A DNA stretch of 64,000 bases from Flammeovirgaceae bacterium SG7u.111 (GTDB lineage: Bacteria; Bacteroidota; Bacteroidia; Cytophagales; Flammeovirgaceae). The notes beneath the pieces are model-generated. The model saw only the letters and a program-made list of their open reading frames with translations. It was not told where the DNA came from and searched no databases. Below are positions 33,709 through 42,349 of the stretch, piece by piece. Numbering within the stretch: the stretch's first letter is position 1; each line of letters opens with the position of its first letter. The translations under genes were made by a program, and so were the position numbers. The DNA lies in NCBI GenBank assembly GCA_034044135.1, contig CP139021.1:6153635-6217634 (forward strand). Direction: 5' to 3'.

Positions 33709-34047
33709 ACGTTCCTGCTCTTTTCCTATTTGAGTTGAATGATTCTGAAAAATAAGCGAATGAAACCGAGAAAGGCAAAAAGGGAGGGGGAAATATATCC
33801 TTGCAATAAATATCAAAGGCTATTTATGAACTTGCTTATCAAATTAAGGTAGTGTTGAAGCACCCTTGGACACGAGCAGTTTGAAAAATGTACTGGCTTG
33901 GATAGTGGGATTAACGCCGTTACTCCTTGATTAACAGAAAAGCTTTTGTATCCACTTGCTGACCTTGTCTAAAGATCATAACCCAAGACAGGAAACATGA
34001 AAAAACTTATACTTATACCCATACCTTTAAACAGTGAGACAGCCGGA
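33709..34047. other. 339-base spacer upstream of the sulfite dehydrogenase
   Basis: It contains the region between the molybdenum enzyme start and the stop of the next minus-strand gene. Nothing gene-like is convincing. A 29-codon frame from 33997 resembles the start of a signal peptide but runs into the neighbouring gene and is rejected. Confidence 0.5.
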
Positions 34048-34638
34048 CTACTTTTTACTACCAAAAACATGATTTGGCTGTTTTAAACAAGACTTAGGAG
34101 TAATTCTTCCATTTTTAAAAAAATAAACATTGGAACAAGCAAAGCCTAATGAGGTTCTGTAAAAATCCATATGAAAAAGGTCATTACTTCCCGCAGGAAC
34201 AAAACCAATATCTGCAACCTTATTTGTTTTAGTGAAAATATTATTGAAGTAGTAAAAAGGGTATGAAGATAAAGAATATTGCACAGTCGGGTGTTTTATC
34301 AAAATAATATGGCTTTCAAATTTGACAATCCCTATACCAGCTTCATTTGTATCCCAAAACACTTCATTATCAAAATCTTCCCATTCTGTCCCAATGATAT
34401 TATAGAAAGTTGTATCGCCCTTAACTTTGTAGAAATCAAGTGCCCAAATAGTGTTTTTCTTTCTACCGAATACTTTATTGCTGTAATATGAACACATCTC
34501 ACAAATAGATAGAAAACTACTGTCTTTTATTTCATATGTTGGCAGTGTTAAGTATTGTTTTTCTTTTTTTTGAGAAAAAACAATATTTGAAAAAAACAAA
34601 CAACAAATTATCAAAATGGTGATTGTATTTACCTTCAT
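34048..34638 (-). CDS. Secreted protein of unknown function, 196 residues
   Basis: MKVNTITILIICCLFFSNIV is the start of a signal peptide ending at 'FSQ'. The mature part is rich in Phe, Tyr, Lys and Asn, with four or more cysteines ('SICEMCSYYSNK', 'FACSNVYFFKN', 'PKSCLKQ') that could form disulfides. I recognise no family. The AT-rich coding and lack of operon partners are compatible with recent transfer, but codon evidence from one gene is weak. Confidence 0.6.
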   Translation of the reverse strand: MKVNTITILIICCLFFSNIVFSQKKEKQYLTLPTYEIKDSSFLSICEMCSYYSNKVFGRKKNTIWALDFYKVKGDTTFYNIIGTEWEDFDNEVFWDTNEAGIGIVKFESHIILIKHPTVQYSLSSYPFYYFNNIFTKTNKVADIGFVPAGSNDLFHMDFYRTSLGFACSNVYFFKNGRITPKSCLKQPNHVFGSKK

Positions 34639-34744
34639 TATCTTATTCCAGTTTTAACTTTTGTTCATCCCCCTCGACCTGAGCATATCGCTCAAACCTT
34701 GCTGACATCGACTTTCCCACAAACCTACTCCCAACTAACAAAAA

Positions 34745-34768
34745 AAGCCACCCAAACTTGGATGGCTT
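34745..34768 (-). terminator. Terminator of the NtrC-like gene
   Basis: AAGCCACCCAA (34745-34755) pairs with TTGGATGGCTT (34758-34768) with one mismatch. The A-run to the left gives a minus-strand U-run about 25 bases after the stop codon. Confidence 0.8.
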
Positions 34769-34791
34769 CAATTTTACTAGTAGGAATTCTC

Positions 34792-35943
34792 TTACAAATA
34801 CTTCACTACATCATCACCTGAAATCTCTTCTTGGCTCATGATGATGAGTCTTTCTATCACATTTCGGAGTTCCCGAATATTCCCCGACCAGTCGTAGGCT
34901 TTTAGTTTTTCAATTGCCTCTTCGCTTACCGTCTTTTTTGCAGCGCCATACTCGTTGGCTATGTCTTGCAAGAATTTATCTACCAAAAGAGGGACATCGT
35001 CGCGCCTGTCGTTGAGTGCAGGGACTTTCACCACTATTACGCTAAGGCGGTGGTACAAATCTTCCCTAAATTCCCCATCAGCTATTTCTTTCCTTAAATC
35101 TTTGTTGGTTGCGGCGAACACCCTCACATTTACCTTTATCTCTTTATCACCTCCTACTCGTGTGATCTTGTGCTCCTGCAAAGCTCTCAGCACTTTCGAC
35201 TGAGCCGAAAGGCTCATATCGCCAATTTCGTCCAGAAAGAGCGTGCCTCCATTGGCTTGCTCAAACTTGCCTATTCTTTGTTTGTGAGCTGAGGTAAATG
35301 CTCCTTTTTCGTGGCCAAAAAGCTCGCTTTCTATTAGCTCCGCGGGAATAGCAGCACAGTTTACTTCAACCAAAGGAGCTTTAGAACGGTTACTTTTAGC
35401 ATGTAGCCACTTGGCAACCAATTCTTTTCCCGAGCCGTTTGGTCCTGTTATTAACACCCTTGCTTCGGTTGGGGCAACTTTATCTATTGTCTCTTTCACC
35501 TCCAAAATAGCAGGCGATTCGCCCACTATATCGTGAGCTTTATAAATCTTTTTCTTGAGCACTTTGGTTTCTTGTACCAAGTCCGATTTGTCGAGCGCAT
35601 TGCGAACCGCTAAGAGCAAACGGTTCAAATCTGGAGGCTTGGGAATAAAATCGTATGCCCCTTTTTTGGTAGCCTCTACTGCTTGGTCTATGGTGCCAAA
35701 AGCAGAAATCATGATAAACTGAAGCTCTTTGCCCAGCTCCATTGCCTTATCCAACAGCTCTATTCCGTCCAACTTTGGCATTTTTATATCGCAAAGCACT
35801 ACATCATAATTTCCTTTTTGGATCATTTCGAAGCCTTCTTCGCCATCTTTTGCTTCGTCAACTTCATACTTTTCGTATTCCAAAATATCCCTTAAGGTGT
35901 ATCGGATGCTCTTTTCGTCATCAACTATGAGGATTTTCGCCAT
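34792..35943 (-). CDS. NtrC-type response regulator lacking the DNA-binding domain
   Basis: 383 residues. Receiver domain 1-120: acidic pair D8-D9, phospho-acceptor D52 ('VVLCDIKMPKLDG'), K102. AAA+ sigma-54 activation domain 135-375: Walker A 'GPNGSGKE' (167-174), the sigma-54 contact loop 'GAFTSA' (214-219; the consensus is GAFTGA), Walker B 'TLFLDEIGD' (234-242), sensor 'FREDLYHRLSVIVVKVP' and 'WSGNIRELRNVIERL'. The protein then ends at 'ISGDDVVKYL'; the usual C-terminal Fis-type HTH (~45 residues) is missing. The terminator just after the stop makes a frameshift at the end less likely. It would activate sigma-54 transcription without binding a specific enhancer, or act through a partner. 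The cognate kinase is not adjacent. Confidence 0.93.
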   Translation of the reverse strand: MAKILIVDDEKSIRYTLRDILEYEKYEVDEAKDGEEGFEMIQKGNYDVVLCDIKMPKLDGIELLDKAMELGKELQFIMISAFGTIDQAVEATKKGAYDFIPKPPDLNRLLLAVRNALDKSDLVQETKVLKKKIYKAHDIVGESPAILEVKETIDKVAPTEARVLITGPNGSGKELVAKWLHAKSNRSKAPLVEVNCAAIPAELIESELFGHEKGAFTSAHKQRIGKFEQANGGTLFLDEIGDMSLSAQSKVLRALQEHKITRVGGDKEIKVNVRVFAATNKDLRKEIADGEFREDLYHRLSVIVVKVPALNDRRDDVPLLVDKFLQDIANEYGAAKKTVSEEAIEKLKAYDWSGNIRELRNVIERLIIMSQEEISGDDVVKYL

Positions 35944-36021
35944 AATATGATTTTAAAAAAAATTGGTTTCTTGTTTTAAATATAACCGTTTGTCTAGCAA
36001 ATGGAGTGCATTAAAAAAACA

Positions 36022-36428
36022 AATACGGGCATATAAGCCGGGTTCTGTACTCCCTAGGGAGTCCTTATCATTTATCTGGGCCAGCAGTTGCCCACTGGCT
36101 CAATCAACCTACCCACTATACTCTCCTTTCGGATTTTGGACGAGCCGCCCTTCTATCCCGCCGGGTGGCGAACCACCAAGGCGGAAAAAAGCAAAGCCTA
36201 TTTGGTCTTTCAGCCCGTAAGGTTTACCATGCCCCTGTTGTCACCAACAGAGCGGTGAGCTCTTACCTCGCCATTTCACCCTTACCCCACCGAAGCGAGG
36301 CGGTATTTTTTCTGCTGCACTTTCTGTCACTAGCCTAAGCCAGTGCCTTCCTGTTAGGAAGTACGGTGCCCTGTGCTGCCCGGACTTTCCTCACCGGCTT
36401 GCGCCGGAGCGATAAGGCTGCCCGTATC
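36022..36428 (-). ncRNA. rnpB: RNase P RNA, class A
   Basis: The minus strand carries the universal rnpB landmarks. GAGGAAAGTCCGGGC lies at 36378-36392, and ACAGAACCCGGCTTATA lies near the 3' end at 36032-36048. The first helix is closed by ATACGGGC at the 5' end (36420-36427) pairing with GCCCGTAT at the 3' end (36023-36030). The total length of about 405 nucleotides is normal. RNase P RNA is the catalytic part that trims tRNA 5' leaders. End positions are set by helix P1 and may be off by a few bases. A plus-strand frame through it is spurious. Confidence 0.97.
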
Positions 36429-36696
36429 TGTTTCTATGTAAAAATAGCACAAATTGCTTTCATGTTCAGGCTTTGAGAGCCATTTCCGAGCCAAAGAATC
36501 TTTGGTTGCTAACTCTATTACACATAAAACGTTATTTTAAAGCTTAGAATTGAAGATGAGGGCGATAAAATATAGTTGGTAACTATAAAAGTTATCAGCT
36601 TTTTTTTAGAAATTCCGACCCCTCCAATTTGCAATTGAAATCTTCTTCTTCCTAACTTCCCGTTTCTTTTTTTACCAAAAGACAACAAAAACGATC

Positions 36697-37692
36697 ATGA
36701 AGATAAAATGGGGAATTATCAGTACTGCCAAAATAGGACGCACCCGAGTGATACCTGCCATGCAGCAAGGTGACTATTGTGAAATAACAGCCATTGCCTC
36801 GCGCAACCTTGCCCAAGCAGAAGAAGCCGCCAAAGAATTAGGGATTCCAAAGGCTTATGGCTCTTACGATGAGCTTTTGGCTGATCCAGAAATTGATGCG
36901 ATTTACAATCCTCTCCCTAACCACTTGCACCTAGAATGGACAACCAAAGCCATGGAAGCAGGAAAACATGTGCTATGTGAAAAGCCTTTGGCACTGACCA
37001 TAGCCGAAGTGGAAAAAATGATAGAAGTGCGGGATAAGTGTGGTGTGAAGGCAGGGGAAGCCTTTATGGTAAAATCACATCCGCAGTGGAAAAAGGCGAG
37101 GGAAATGGCGCAAAGTGGAGAACTGGGAGACCTCCGGTTTATCCATGCTGTTTTTTCATATTACAATGACGATCCGCAAAATATCCGAAACATCAAAGAG
37201 TATGGCGGTGGCGGTGTGTGGGATATTGGCTGCTATCCAGTTACCACCACGAGGTATGTATTTGGGGAAGAGCCCATCCGTTTGGTCGCTACTCTCGATA
37301 ATGACCCAAAAATGGGAACAGACCGCTTGGCAAGTGTGATCATGGAGTTTTCTGGTGGGAAACAAGCCATTTTTACCGTAAGTACCCAAGCGAGTGGGCA
37401 TCAGTTTTTCTCCGTTTCGGGTACAAAAGCCCGTCTGGAATTCCAAACCTCTTTCACGCCAGACAAGCGCCTTATCAAGCTTTTCCTAGACAAAGGAGAC
37501 ATTTTCAGAGAGACTTGGGAAACCATAGCGTTTGATGCAGGCGACCAGTACAAGCTCCAAGGCGATGCTTTCTCCAAAGCGATATTGGACGACACAGAAG
37601 TACCTGTCACTTTCGAAGACGCCCTCAAAAACACCAAAGTCTTGCTCGCTATTTTCAAATCAGCCGAGACCGGTGGCTGGGTTGAAGTTTGA
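36697..37692 (+). CDS. Gfo/Idh/MocA-family NAD(P)-dependent oxidoreductase
   Basis: 331 residues. The N-terminal Rossmann domain begins 'IKWGIISTAKIGRTRVIPAM' (a G-x-x-x-x-G variant, GIISTAKIG, of the dinucleotide loop), followed by 'DAIYNPLPNHLHLEWTTKAM' and the family signature 'EAGKHVLCEKPLAL' with the catalytic Lys of EKP. The C-terminal alpha/beta domain contains 'GGGGVWDIGCYPVTTTRYVF', where D and the following histidine-like position shape the active site. Family members oxidise sugars or related polyols such as glucose, inositol and xylose. The substrate cannot be told. It is a single gene with its own terminator. Confidence 0.88.
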   Translation: MKIKWGIISTAKIGRTRVIPAMQQGDYCEITAIASRNLAQAEEAAKELGIPKAYGSYDELLADPEIDAIYNPLPNHLHLEWTTKAMEAGKHVLCEKPLALTIAEVEKMIEVRDKCGVKAGEAFMVKSHPQWKKAREMAQSGELGDLRFIHAVFSYYNDDPQNIRNIKEYGGGGVWDIGCYPVTTTRYVFGEEPIRLVATLDNDPKMGTDRLASVIMEFSGGKQAIFTVSTQASGHQFFSVSGTKARLEFQTSFTPDKRLIKLFLDKGDIFRETWETIAFDAGDQYKLQGDAFSKAILDDTEVPVTFEDALKNTKVLLAIFKSAETGGWVEV

Positions 37693-37722
37693 AAGTAGCA
37701 ATCATGCATTAGAAGAACATAA

Positions 37723-37765
37723 AAAATCCCTTTCGGTAGCAAACCTCGCTATGGAAAGGGATTTT
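37723..37765 (+). terminator. Terminator after the Gfo/Idh/MocA gene
   Basis: AAAATCCCTTTC (37723-37734) pairs 12 of 12 with GAAAGGGATTTT (37754-37765), with GTAGC/GCTAT continuing the stem inside. Confidence 0.85.
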
Positions 37766-37864
37766 CTATAATACAGGGATTCAATAATTTAATGTCACGA
37801 GCCCTTATTCGAAAGGACTTAGTACTTATATTTACCAATAACGCTGAAACTAAAACCTAATACT

Positions 37865-40033
37865 ATGAGATTTTTTGTATTGCGAATACTTCCCCTGCTC
37901 ATATTTGCCCTCTCGTTTGCTAGCTATGCACAAGAATTCAAGTATGAGTGGCCGAAAGAGATAGATACTAAAGATGGCCTTATCACTTTATACCAGCCAC
38001 AGCTAGATGCCTTTGAAAATAACATCATTGATGCCCGAATGGCAATTTCCATCAATCTTCCTGACAGCAACCTTGTTTTTGGGGCTATCTGGTTTAAAGC
38101 AACCATGGCTACCGACAAAGAGTTAAGAACTGCAACGCTTGAAAAGATTGATATTATCCGTGTGCATTTTCCCGAACTTGAAGATAAAACCCAACTAGAT
38201 AAATTAGAACAGTTCCTCACCAAAGAGTTTGAAACCTGGGATTTGGAGATGTCGCTCGACCGCCTTATTGCCAGCATGGAAGAAATAGAAGGGCTCAAGC
38301 ACACCTCTGACAAATTGAACAATACGCCTCCTGAGCTATATTTTAGAACGTCCCCTTCTGTGCTTATTTCCATAGATGGAGAACCACAATTTAAAACAGA
38401 TGAAAATTCAAAAATAGAGTTTGTGTTGAACAGCCCTTTTTTGATTGTAAAAGAAGCCAACAAAAAGAAATACTACCTGAAGGGCGGAAAGTTTTGGTAC
38501 ACTTCTGCTAATATAATATCTGGCTGGGAAGCAACTGAACAAGTACCTGCTACCATCGAAAAGTTTGCCACTGAAAACATAGAAGAAGGAGAACTGGATT
38601 CTATAAGTGCCCAAGCTATCGAACCTCCGGCTATCATAGTTTCTACCAAACCTTCGGAACTGGTTATCACCGATGGCAAACCTGAATATGCTTCTATAGA
38701 AGGAACAACTTTACTTTATGTAAAAAACACAGAAAGTGATATCATTATGGAAATTGATTCCCAAAACCATTATGTGCTTTTGGGAGGCCGTTGGTATTAC
38801 TCTAAATCCTTGGCAGATGGCGATTGGAAATTTATGGAACCAGAGGATTTGCCAGCGGAGTTCAGTAAAATCCCATCCGAGTCGCAAATGAGCACAGTGC
38901 TGGCTAGCGTTCCGGGTACGCCCGAAGCTACCGATGCTGCCTTGGAGCAAAGCATTCCCCAAACTGCCACAGTAAGCAGAAAGGAAACAACTGTAGAAGT
39001 AAAGTATGATGGAGAGCCCAAGTTCGAAAAAATTCCAAATACAGATGTCTCTTATGCGCCCAATACAGACAAAACAGTCCTTCTTATCAAAGGGAAATAC
39101 TACTGCGTTGATGATGGGATTTGGTTCATATCAGACAAGGCCACGGGCCCATGGGCAGTTTCTGACACCCGCCCTAGCGAGGTAGATCAGCTACCTGCAG
39201 ATTCACCCGTTTATAATGTAAAATACGTTTATATCTACGATTCTACACCTGAGGTAGTCTATGTTGGCTACACTCCTGGTTATACTTATTCTTATATGTA
39301 TAGTGGTGTGGTTGTATACGGAACAGGCTACTACTATCGCCCTTGGTACGGGCATTATTACTATCCTCGCCCATGCACTTGGGGTTATGGCGTTCACTAC
39401 AATCCCTGGACAGGTTGGGGGTTTTCCATTAGCTTCGGCTATGGTTGGATAGGTTGGAGTTGCCATCCTTACCACTACGGTTACTGGGGCCCAAGAGGCT
39501 ATTACCGAGGCTACCGACATGGTTATCACAGAGGATACCACGCTGGATATAGAGCGGGGTATCGTGCCGGGTACAGAGCTGGGCAACGCAACCCGTCCCC
39601 TAATCTTTATGCTAGAAGACCAAAAGGGGTAGCCACTAGGGATATAAGAAAAGGGAATCTCCCAAACAAAAATGTGAATAGCAAGGCAAGGCCTTCTACT
39701 CGGCAAAATAATGTTTATACAGATAGGAATGGAAATGTGTACCAGCGAAACAAACAGGGAGGTTGGGACAAAAAAACTAACAAGGCAACCCGTCCGCAAA
39801 ATAATACGCCAAGTACACGGCCATCTTCGCCAAGCACACGACCATCTTCGCCAAATACACGGCCTTCTACCAAACCGAATACTACAAGACCTGCAACCAA
39901 GCCATCTACTCGTCCTTCAACGGGGCAAAGTAGACCTGATCTAAATCGATCTTACCAAAACAGGAGCAGAGGAGCGCAAAACTACAACCGCTCAAGATCT
40001 GGCGGAGGCGGAAGACGTGGAGGTAGGTTTTAA
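37865..40033 (+). CDS. Large secreted protein: three internal repeats and aromatic/basic low-complexity tail
   Basis: 722 residues with signal peptide (MRFFVLRILPLLIFALSFAS, cut near YAQ). After a helical region (30-150) come three related units of about 80 residues at 158-236, 256-336 and 375-450. Each has 'DGEP.F' or 'DGKPEY', a hydrophobic strand, 'YYLKGGKFWYTS' / 'HYVLLGGRWYYSK' / 'YYCVDDGIWFIS', and a 'GPW' or 'GDWK' turn. Residues 460-545 are packed with Tyr, Trp, Gly and His ('YGTGYYYRPWYGHYYYPRP'), followed by GYRAG repeats (560-573) and a 150-residue Arg/Ser/Thr/Pro/Asn tail. Databases call similar proteins 'carbohydrate-binding family V/XII', a label I cannot confirm. It lies 143 bases before a two-component system. 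A surface-binding or matrix protein is the most reasonable inference. Confidence 0.8.
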   Translation: MRFFVLRILPLLIFALSFASYAQEFKYEWPKEIDTKDGLITLYQPQLDAFENNIIDARMAISINLPDSNLVFGAIWFKATMATDKELRTATLEKIDIIRVHFPELEDKTQLDKLEQFLTKEFETWDLEMSLDRLIASMEEIEGLKHTSDKLNNTPPELYFRTSPSVLISIDGEPQFKTDENSKIEFVLNSPFLIVKEANKKKYYLKGGKFWYTSANIISGWEATEQVPATIEKFATENIEEGELDSISAQAIEPPAIIVSTKPSELVITDGKPEYASIEGTTLLYVKNTESDIIMEIDSQNHYVLLGGRWYYSKSLADGDWKFMEPEDLPAEFSKIPSESQMSTVLASVPGTPEATDAALEQSIPQTATVSRKETTVEVKYDGEPKFEKIPNTDVSYAPNTDKTVLLIKGKYYCVDDGIWFISDKATGPWAVSDTRPSEVDQLPADSPVYNVKYVYIYDSTPEVVYVGYTPGYTYSYMYSGVVVYGTGYYYRPWYGHYYYPRPCTWGYGVHYNPWTGWGFSISFGYGWIGWSCHPYHYGYWGPRGYYRGYRHGYHRGYHAGYRAGYRAGYRAGQRNPSPNLYARRPKGVATRDIRKGNLPNKNVNSKARPSTRQNNVYTDRNGNVYQRNKQGGWDKKTNKATRPQNNTPSTRPSSPSTRPSSPNTRPSTKPNTTRPATKPSTRPSTGQSRPDLNRSYQNRSRGAQNYNRSRSGGGGRRGGRF
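39807..39869 (+). repeat. 21-bp tandem repeat, three copies, coding
   Basis: Three in-frame 21-base units (39807-39827, 39828-39848, 39849-39869) differ at a few positions and encode the repeat SxTRPSS in the C-terminal tail of the secreted protein. Copy number may vary by slippage. Confidence 0.8.
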
Positions 40034-40053
40034 CATAAATACCACTTCTTTGT

Positions 40054-40098
40054 AGCCTGAAATAGCTTTGGATGGATCAATGTTGTTTCAGGCTTTTC
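40054..40098 (+). terminator. Probable terminator after the 722-residue gene
   Basis: AGCCTGAAA (40054-40062) pairs with TTTCAGGCT (40086-40094), followed by TTTTC. The loop is 23 bases. It separates this gene from the response regulator that follows. Confidence 0.6.
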
Positions 40099-40175
40099 TA
40101 TGGGTTGGACTAAAAAGCATCACAAACCACTTTCTCTTCAAAATCTCTTCAGAATGTATTGGTAACTTAGCCGCA

Positions 40176-40859
40176 ATGAAGATTTTAATAGTAGAAGACA
40201 ACTACGAGCTATCCGAAACCGTCCAAAACTACATGGAACAGGAAGGGGCAGTCTGTACCACCGCATACAGCAAGAGCGATGCTATGGAGGCATTGGGAGC
40301 TTTTGTTTATGACTTGGTGGTGCTTGATATCATGCTGCCTGACGGAAGCGGGCTGGATATTCTTACCCACATAAAAAAAGTAATGCACGAAACCGGTGTG
40401 TTGGTTGTCTCTGCAAAGGATTCTCTGGACGATAAGCTGGACGGGCTCAACCTCGGTGCAGATGACTACATTACCAAGCCTTTCCACCTTTCTGAGCTAA
40501 ATGCCCGCCTCAAATCAATCTATCGGCGCCGAAACTTTGGTGGGAAAAACGAAATTATTTTCAACGAGATCAGCATTAATGTAGATACTTTTGAAGTACA
40601 GGTTTTGGAAAAGTCCTTGGTGCTCACCAAAAAAGAATACGAACTGTTGATTTACTTTTTGGCCAACAAAGACAGGGCACTTACGAAGCAATCGATAGCC
40701 GAACACCTCTGGGGCGACCATGTGGACTTGTACGACTCCTTTGATTTTATCTACCAACACATCAAAAATCTCCGCCGGAAAATAACAGCTGCGGGTAGCC
40801 GAGATTACATTACCACCATTTATGGCGTAGGCTACAGGTTCAATACTTCGGTTTCATAA
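40176..40859 (+). CDS. OmpR/PhoB-type response regulator
   Basis: The frame opens at 40068, but ATG 40176 (MKILIVEDNYELSETVQNYM) is the family N-terminus and gives 227 residues. Receiver domain: E7-D8 acidic site, D51 phospho-acceptor ('LVVLDIMLPDGSG'), 'VVSAKDS' and 'DYITKPFHLSELNARLKSI' with the conserved Lys. The winged-helix DNA-binding domain follows ('LTKKEYELLIYFLANKDRAL', 'SFDFIYQHIKNLRRKI', 'TIYGVGYRF'). The histidine kinase starts 11 bases after its stop, so the two are one operon. The target genes are not known; the outer-membrane receptor downstream is a natural candidate. Confidence 0.95.
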   Translation: MKILIVEDNYELSETVQNYMEQEGAVCTTAYSKSDAMEALGAFVYDLVVLDIMLPDGSGLDILTHIKKVMHETGVLVVSAKDSLDDKLDGLNLGADDYITKPFHLSELNARLKSIYRRRNFGGKNEIIFNEISINVDTFEVQVLEKSLVLTKKEYELLIYFLANKDRALTKQSIAEHLWGDHVDLYDSFDFIYQHIKNLRRKITAAGSRDYITTIYGVGYRFNTSVS

Positions 40860-40870
40860 ACATTTCATAC

Positions 40871-42136
40871 ATGAGGTTACTCGTAAAAACAACTATCTAT
40901 TTTCTGGGTATTTCCCTTGTGGTGTTTGGGGTAGGGTTTTTTACTACTTTTTACGTGCTCAAATCGGACCTAGACAGGGAGACGGACTTCTTCATTTGGG
41001 AGCAAATGAAGTTTATAGAAGAGGGGTTGAAAAAAGGCGTGGATGCCGAACAAATTGCCAACTATAAAATCCATATAGAAGAACTAGAGGGGGAATACGA
41101 AAAGCAAAGACCTGTTTTTGTAGACACGCTAATGGAGCACCGCTGGATAAAACGCTTGGAGCCTCACCGCAAAATGACGGCAATTAGGCAAGTGGGCGAC
41201 CAGTATTACCGCATCGTGATCACAGATGTGATTATTGAAGAAGACGATATTTTTGAAGGGACATTTTTCTCTCTAGCTACGCTTTTTATTTTGCTTGCAG
41301 TGGTATTGGTAGCATCTAGTTTGCTCGTCTCCAAAATCCTTCTCCGCCCTTTTGAAACCACACTAGAGCGAATAGAAAATTTTAAAATACAAGAAAACAA
41401 GGCATTTGAGCCTGTAAAATCGAAAATAAAAGAGTTTAATGTACTAAATTCTTTTATCAAAAGCATGACCGATAAGATTCGGCATGATTACAAAACCCTA
41501 AAAGAGTTTTCGGAAAATGCCTCTCATGAAATGCAAACACCTTTGGCCATAGCCAAGGGAAAAATGGAACTTCTGCTAGAGTCGCCCAACTTGGACGATG
41601 GGCAGGCTAAGTTGGTTGGCTCTGCTTTTGATGCTGTCGGCAAACTTTCAAAATTAGGCAGAACCTTAGCGCTTCTTACCAAAATAGAAAACCAAGAATT
41701 TGCCAAAAAAGAAGAACTGGATTTTACTCTACTGCTAGAAGACTCTATTTATAATTTTAAAGAACTGACAGAGCTAAAAAACATTACGGTCTCTAAAAAC
41801 CTTGCCCCAGATGTACGGCTGTTTATCAACCCGATGGAAGTAAATATTGTGATATCCAACCTCCTCCAAAATGCGATAAGGCACAATATAGAAAATGGGA
41901 AAATAGACATAGCTCTTGATGCTAATTCCTTGGTGATAAAAAATACAGGAGAAGTCCCCACGCTTCCCCTCGAACAAATGTTTGAGCGATTTAAAAAGAA
42001 CAACCAAAGCCAAAACTCTTTTGGACTTGGGCTATCTATTGTCAAAAAAATCTGCGATCAGAACCATTATGGTGTTCATTATTTCTTCAGAAATGGTCTC
42101 CACGAACTACAAATCAATTTCGTGAAACCAGAATAA
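40871..42136 (+). CDS. Sensor histidine kinase
   Basis: 421 residues. Two membrane helices (about 8-30 and 131-155) enclose a ~100-residue periplasmic sensor region with no recognised fold. A HAMP-like linker follows, then the H-box 'FSENASHEMQTPLAIAKGKM' with phospho-acceptor H219. The catalytic domain has the N-box 'NLLQNAIRHN', a G1 box in the short form 'VIKNTGEVPTLP' (N instead of D), 'MFERFKK' and G2 'FGLGLSIVKKIC'. The HEMQTPL and IKNTG variants are common in Bacteroidota kinases. It pairs with the OmpR-type regulator just upstream. Confidence 0.93.
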   Translation: MRLLVKTTIYFLGISLVVFGVGFFTTFYVLKSDLDRETDFFIWEQMKFIEEGLKKGVDAEQIANYKIHIEELEGEYEKQRPVFVDTLMEHRWIKRLEPHRKMTAIRQVGDQYYRIVITDVIIEEDDIFEGTFFSLATLFILLAVVLVASSLLVSKILLRPFETTLERIENFKIQENKAFEPVKSKIKEFNVLNSFIKSMTDKIRHDYKTLKEFSENASHEMQTPLAIAKGKMELLLESPNLDDGQAKLVGSAFDAVGKLSKLGRTLALLTKIENQEFAKKEELDFTLLLEDSIYNFKELTELKNITVSKNLAPDVRLFINPMEVNIVISNLLQNAIRHNIENGKIDIALDANSLVIKNTGEVPTLPLEQMFERFKKNNQSQNSFGLGLSIVKKICDQNHYGVHYFFRNGLHELQINFVKPE

Positions 42137-42349
42137 CCCTGTCGTTTGGATGCTTAAAACTGCTTTTGAGCGAAAAACAATAACCGAAGCCCCCAACTTC
42201 AGATTCTCTACAAAATTGGCTACTAGTTTTGAAGCATAAATAAACTAGACTTATGTACATACATAATAGTAAGCCTAGAATGTTGGTACTGTTTCCAGCA
42301 TATACAACAAATACCCATACCTTTTTTTACATTAACCCAAACGATTAAC

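Noticed and set aside
33997-34086. 29-codon frame MKKLILIPIPLNS...
   Set aside because: It looks like a signal-peptide start but overlaps the end of the gene at 34048 and has no body; at best a remnant.
35963-36220. 85-codon plus-strand frame (RAYKPGSVLPRES...)
   Set aside because: It lies across rnpB on the opposite strand and is the well-known false protein from RNase P RNA genes.
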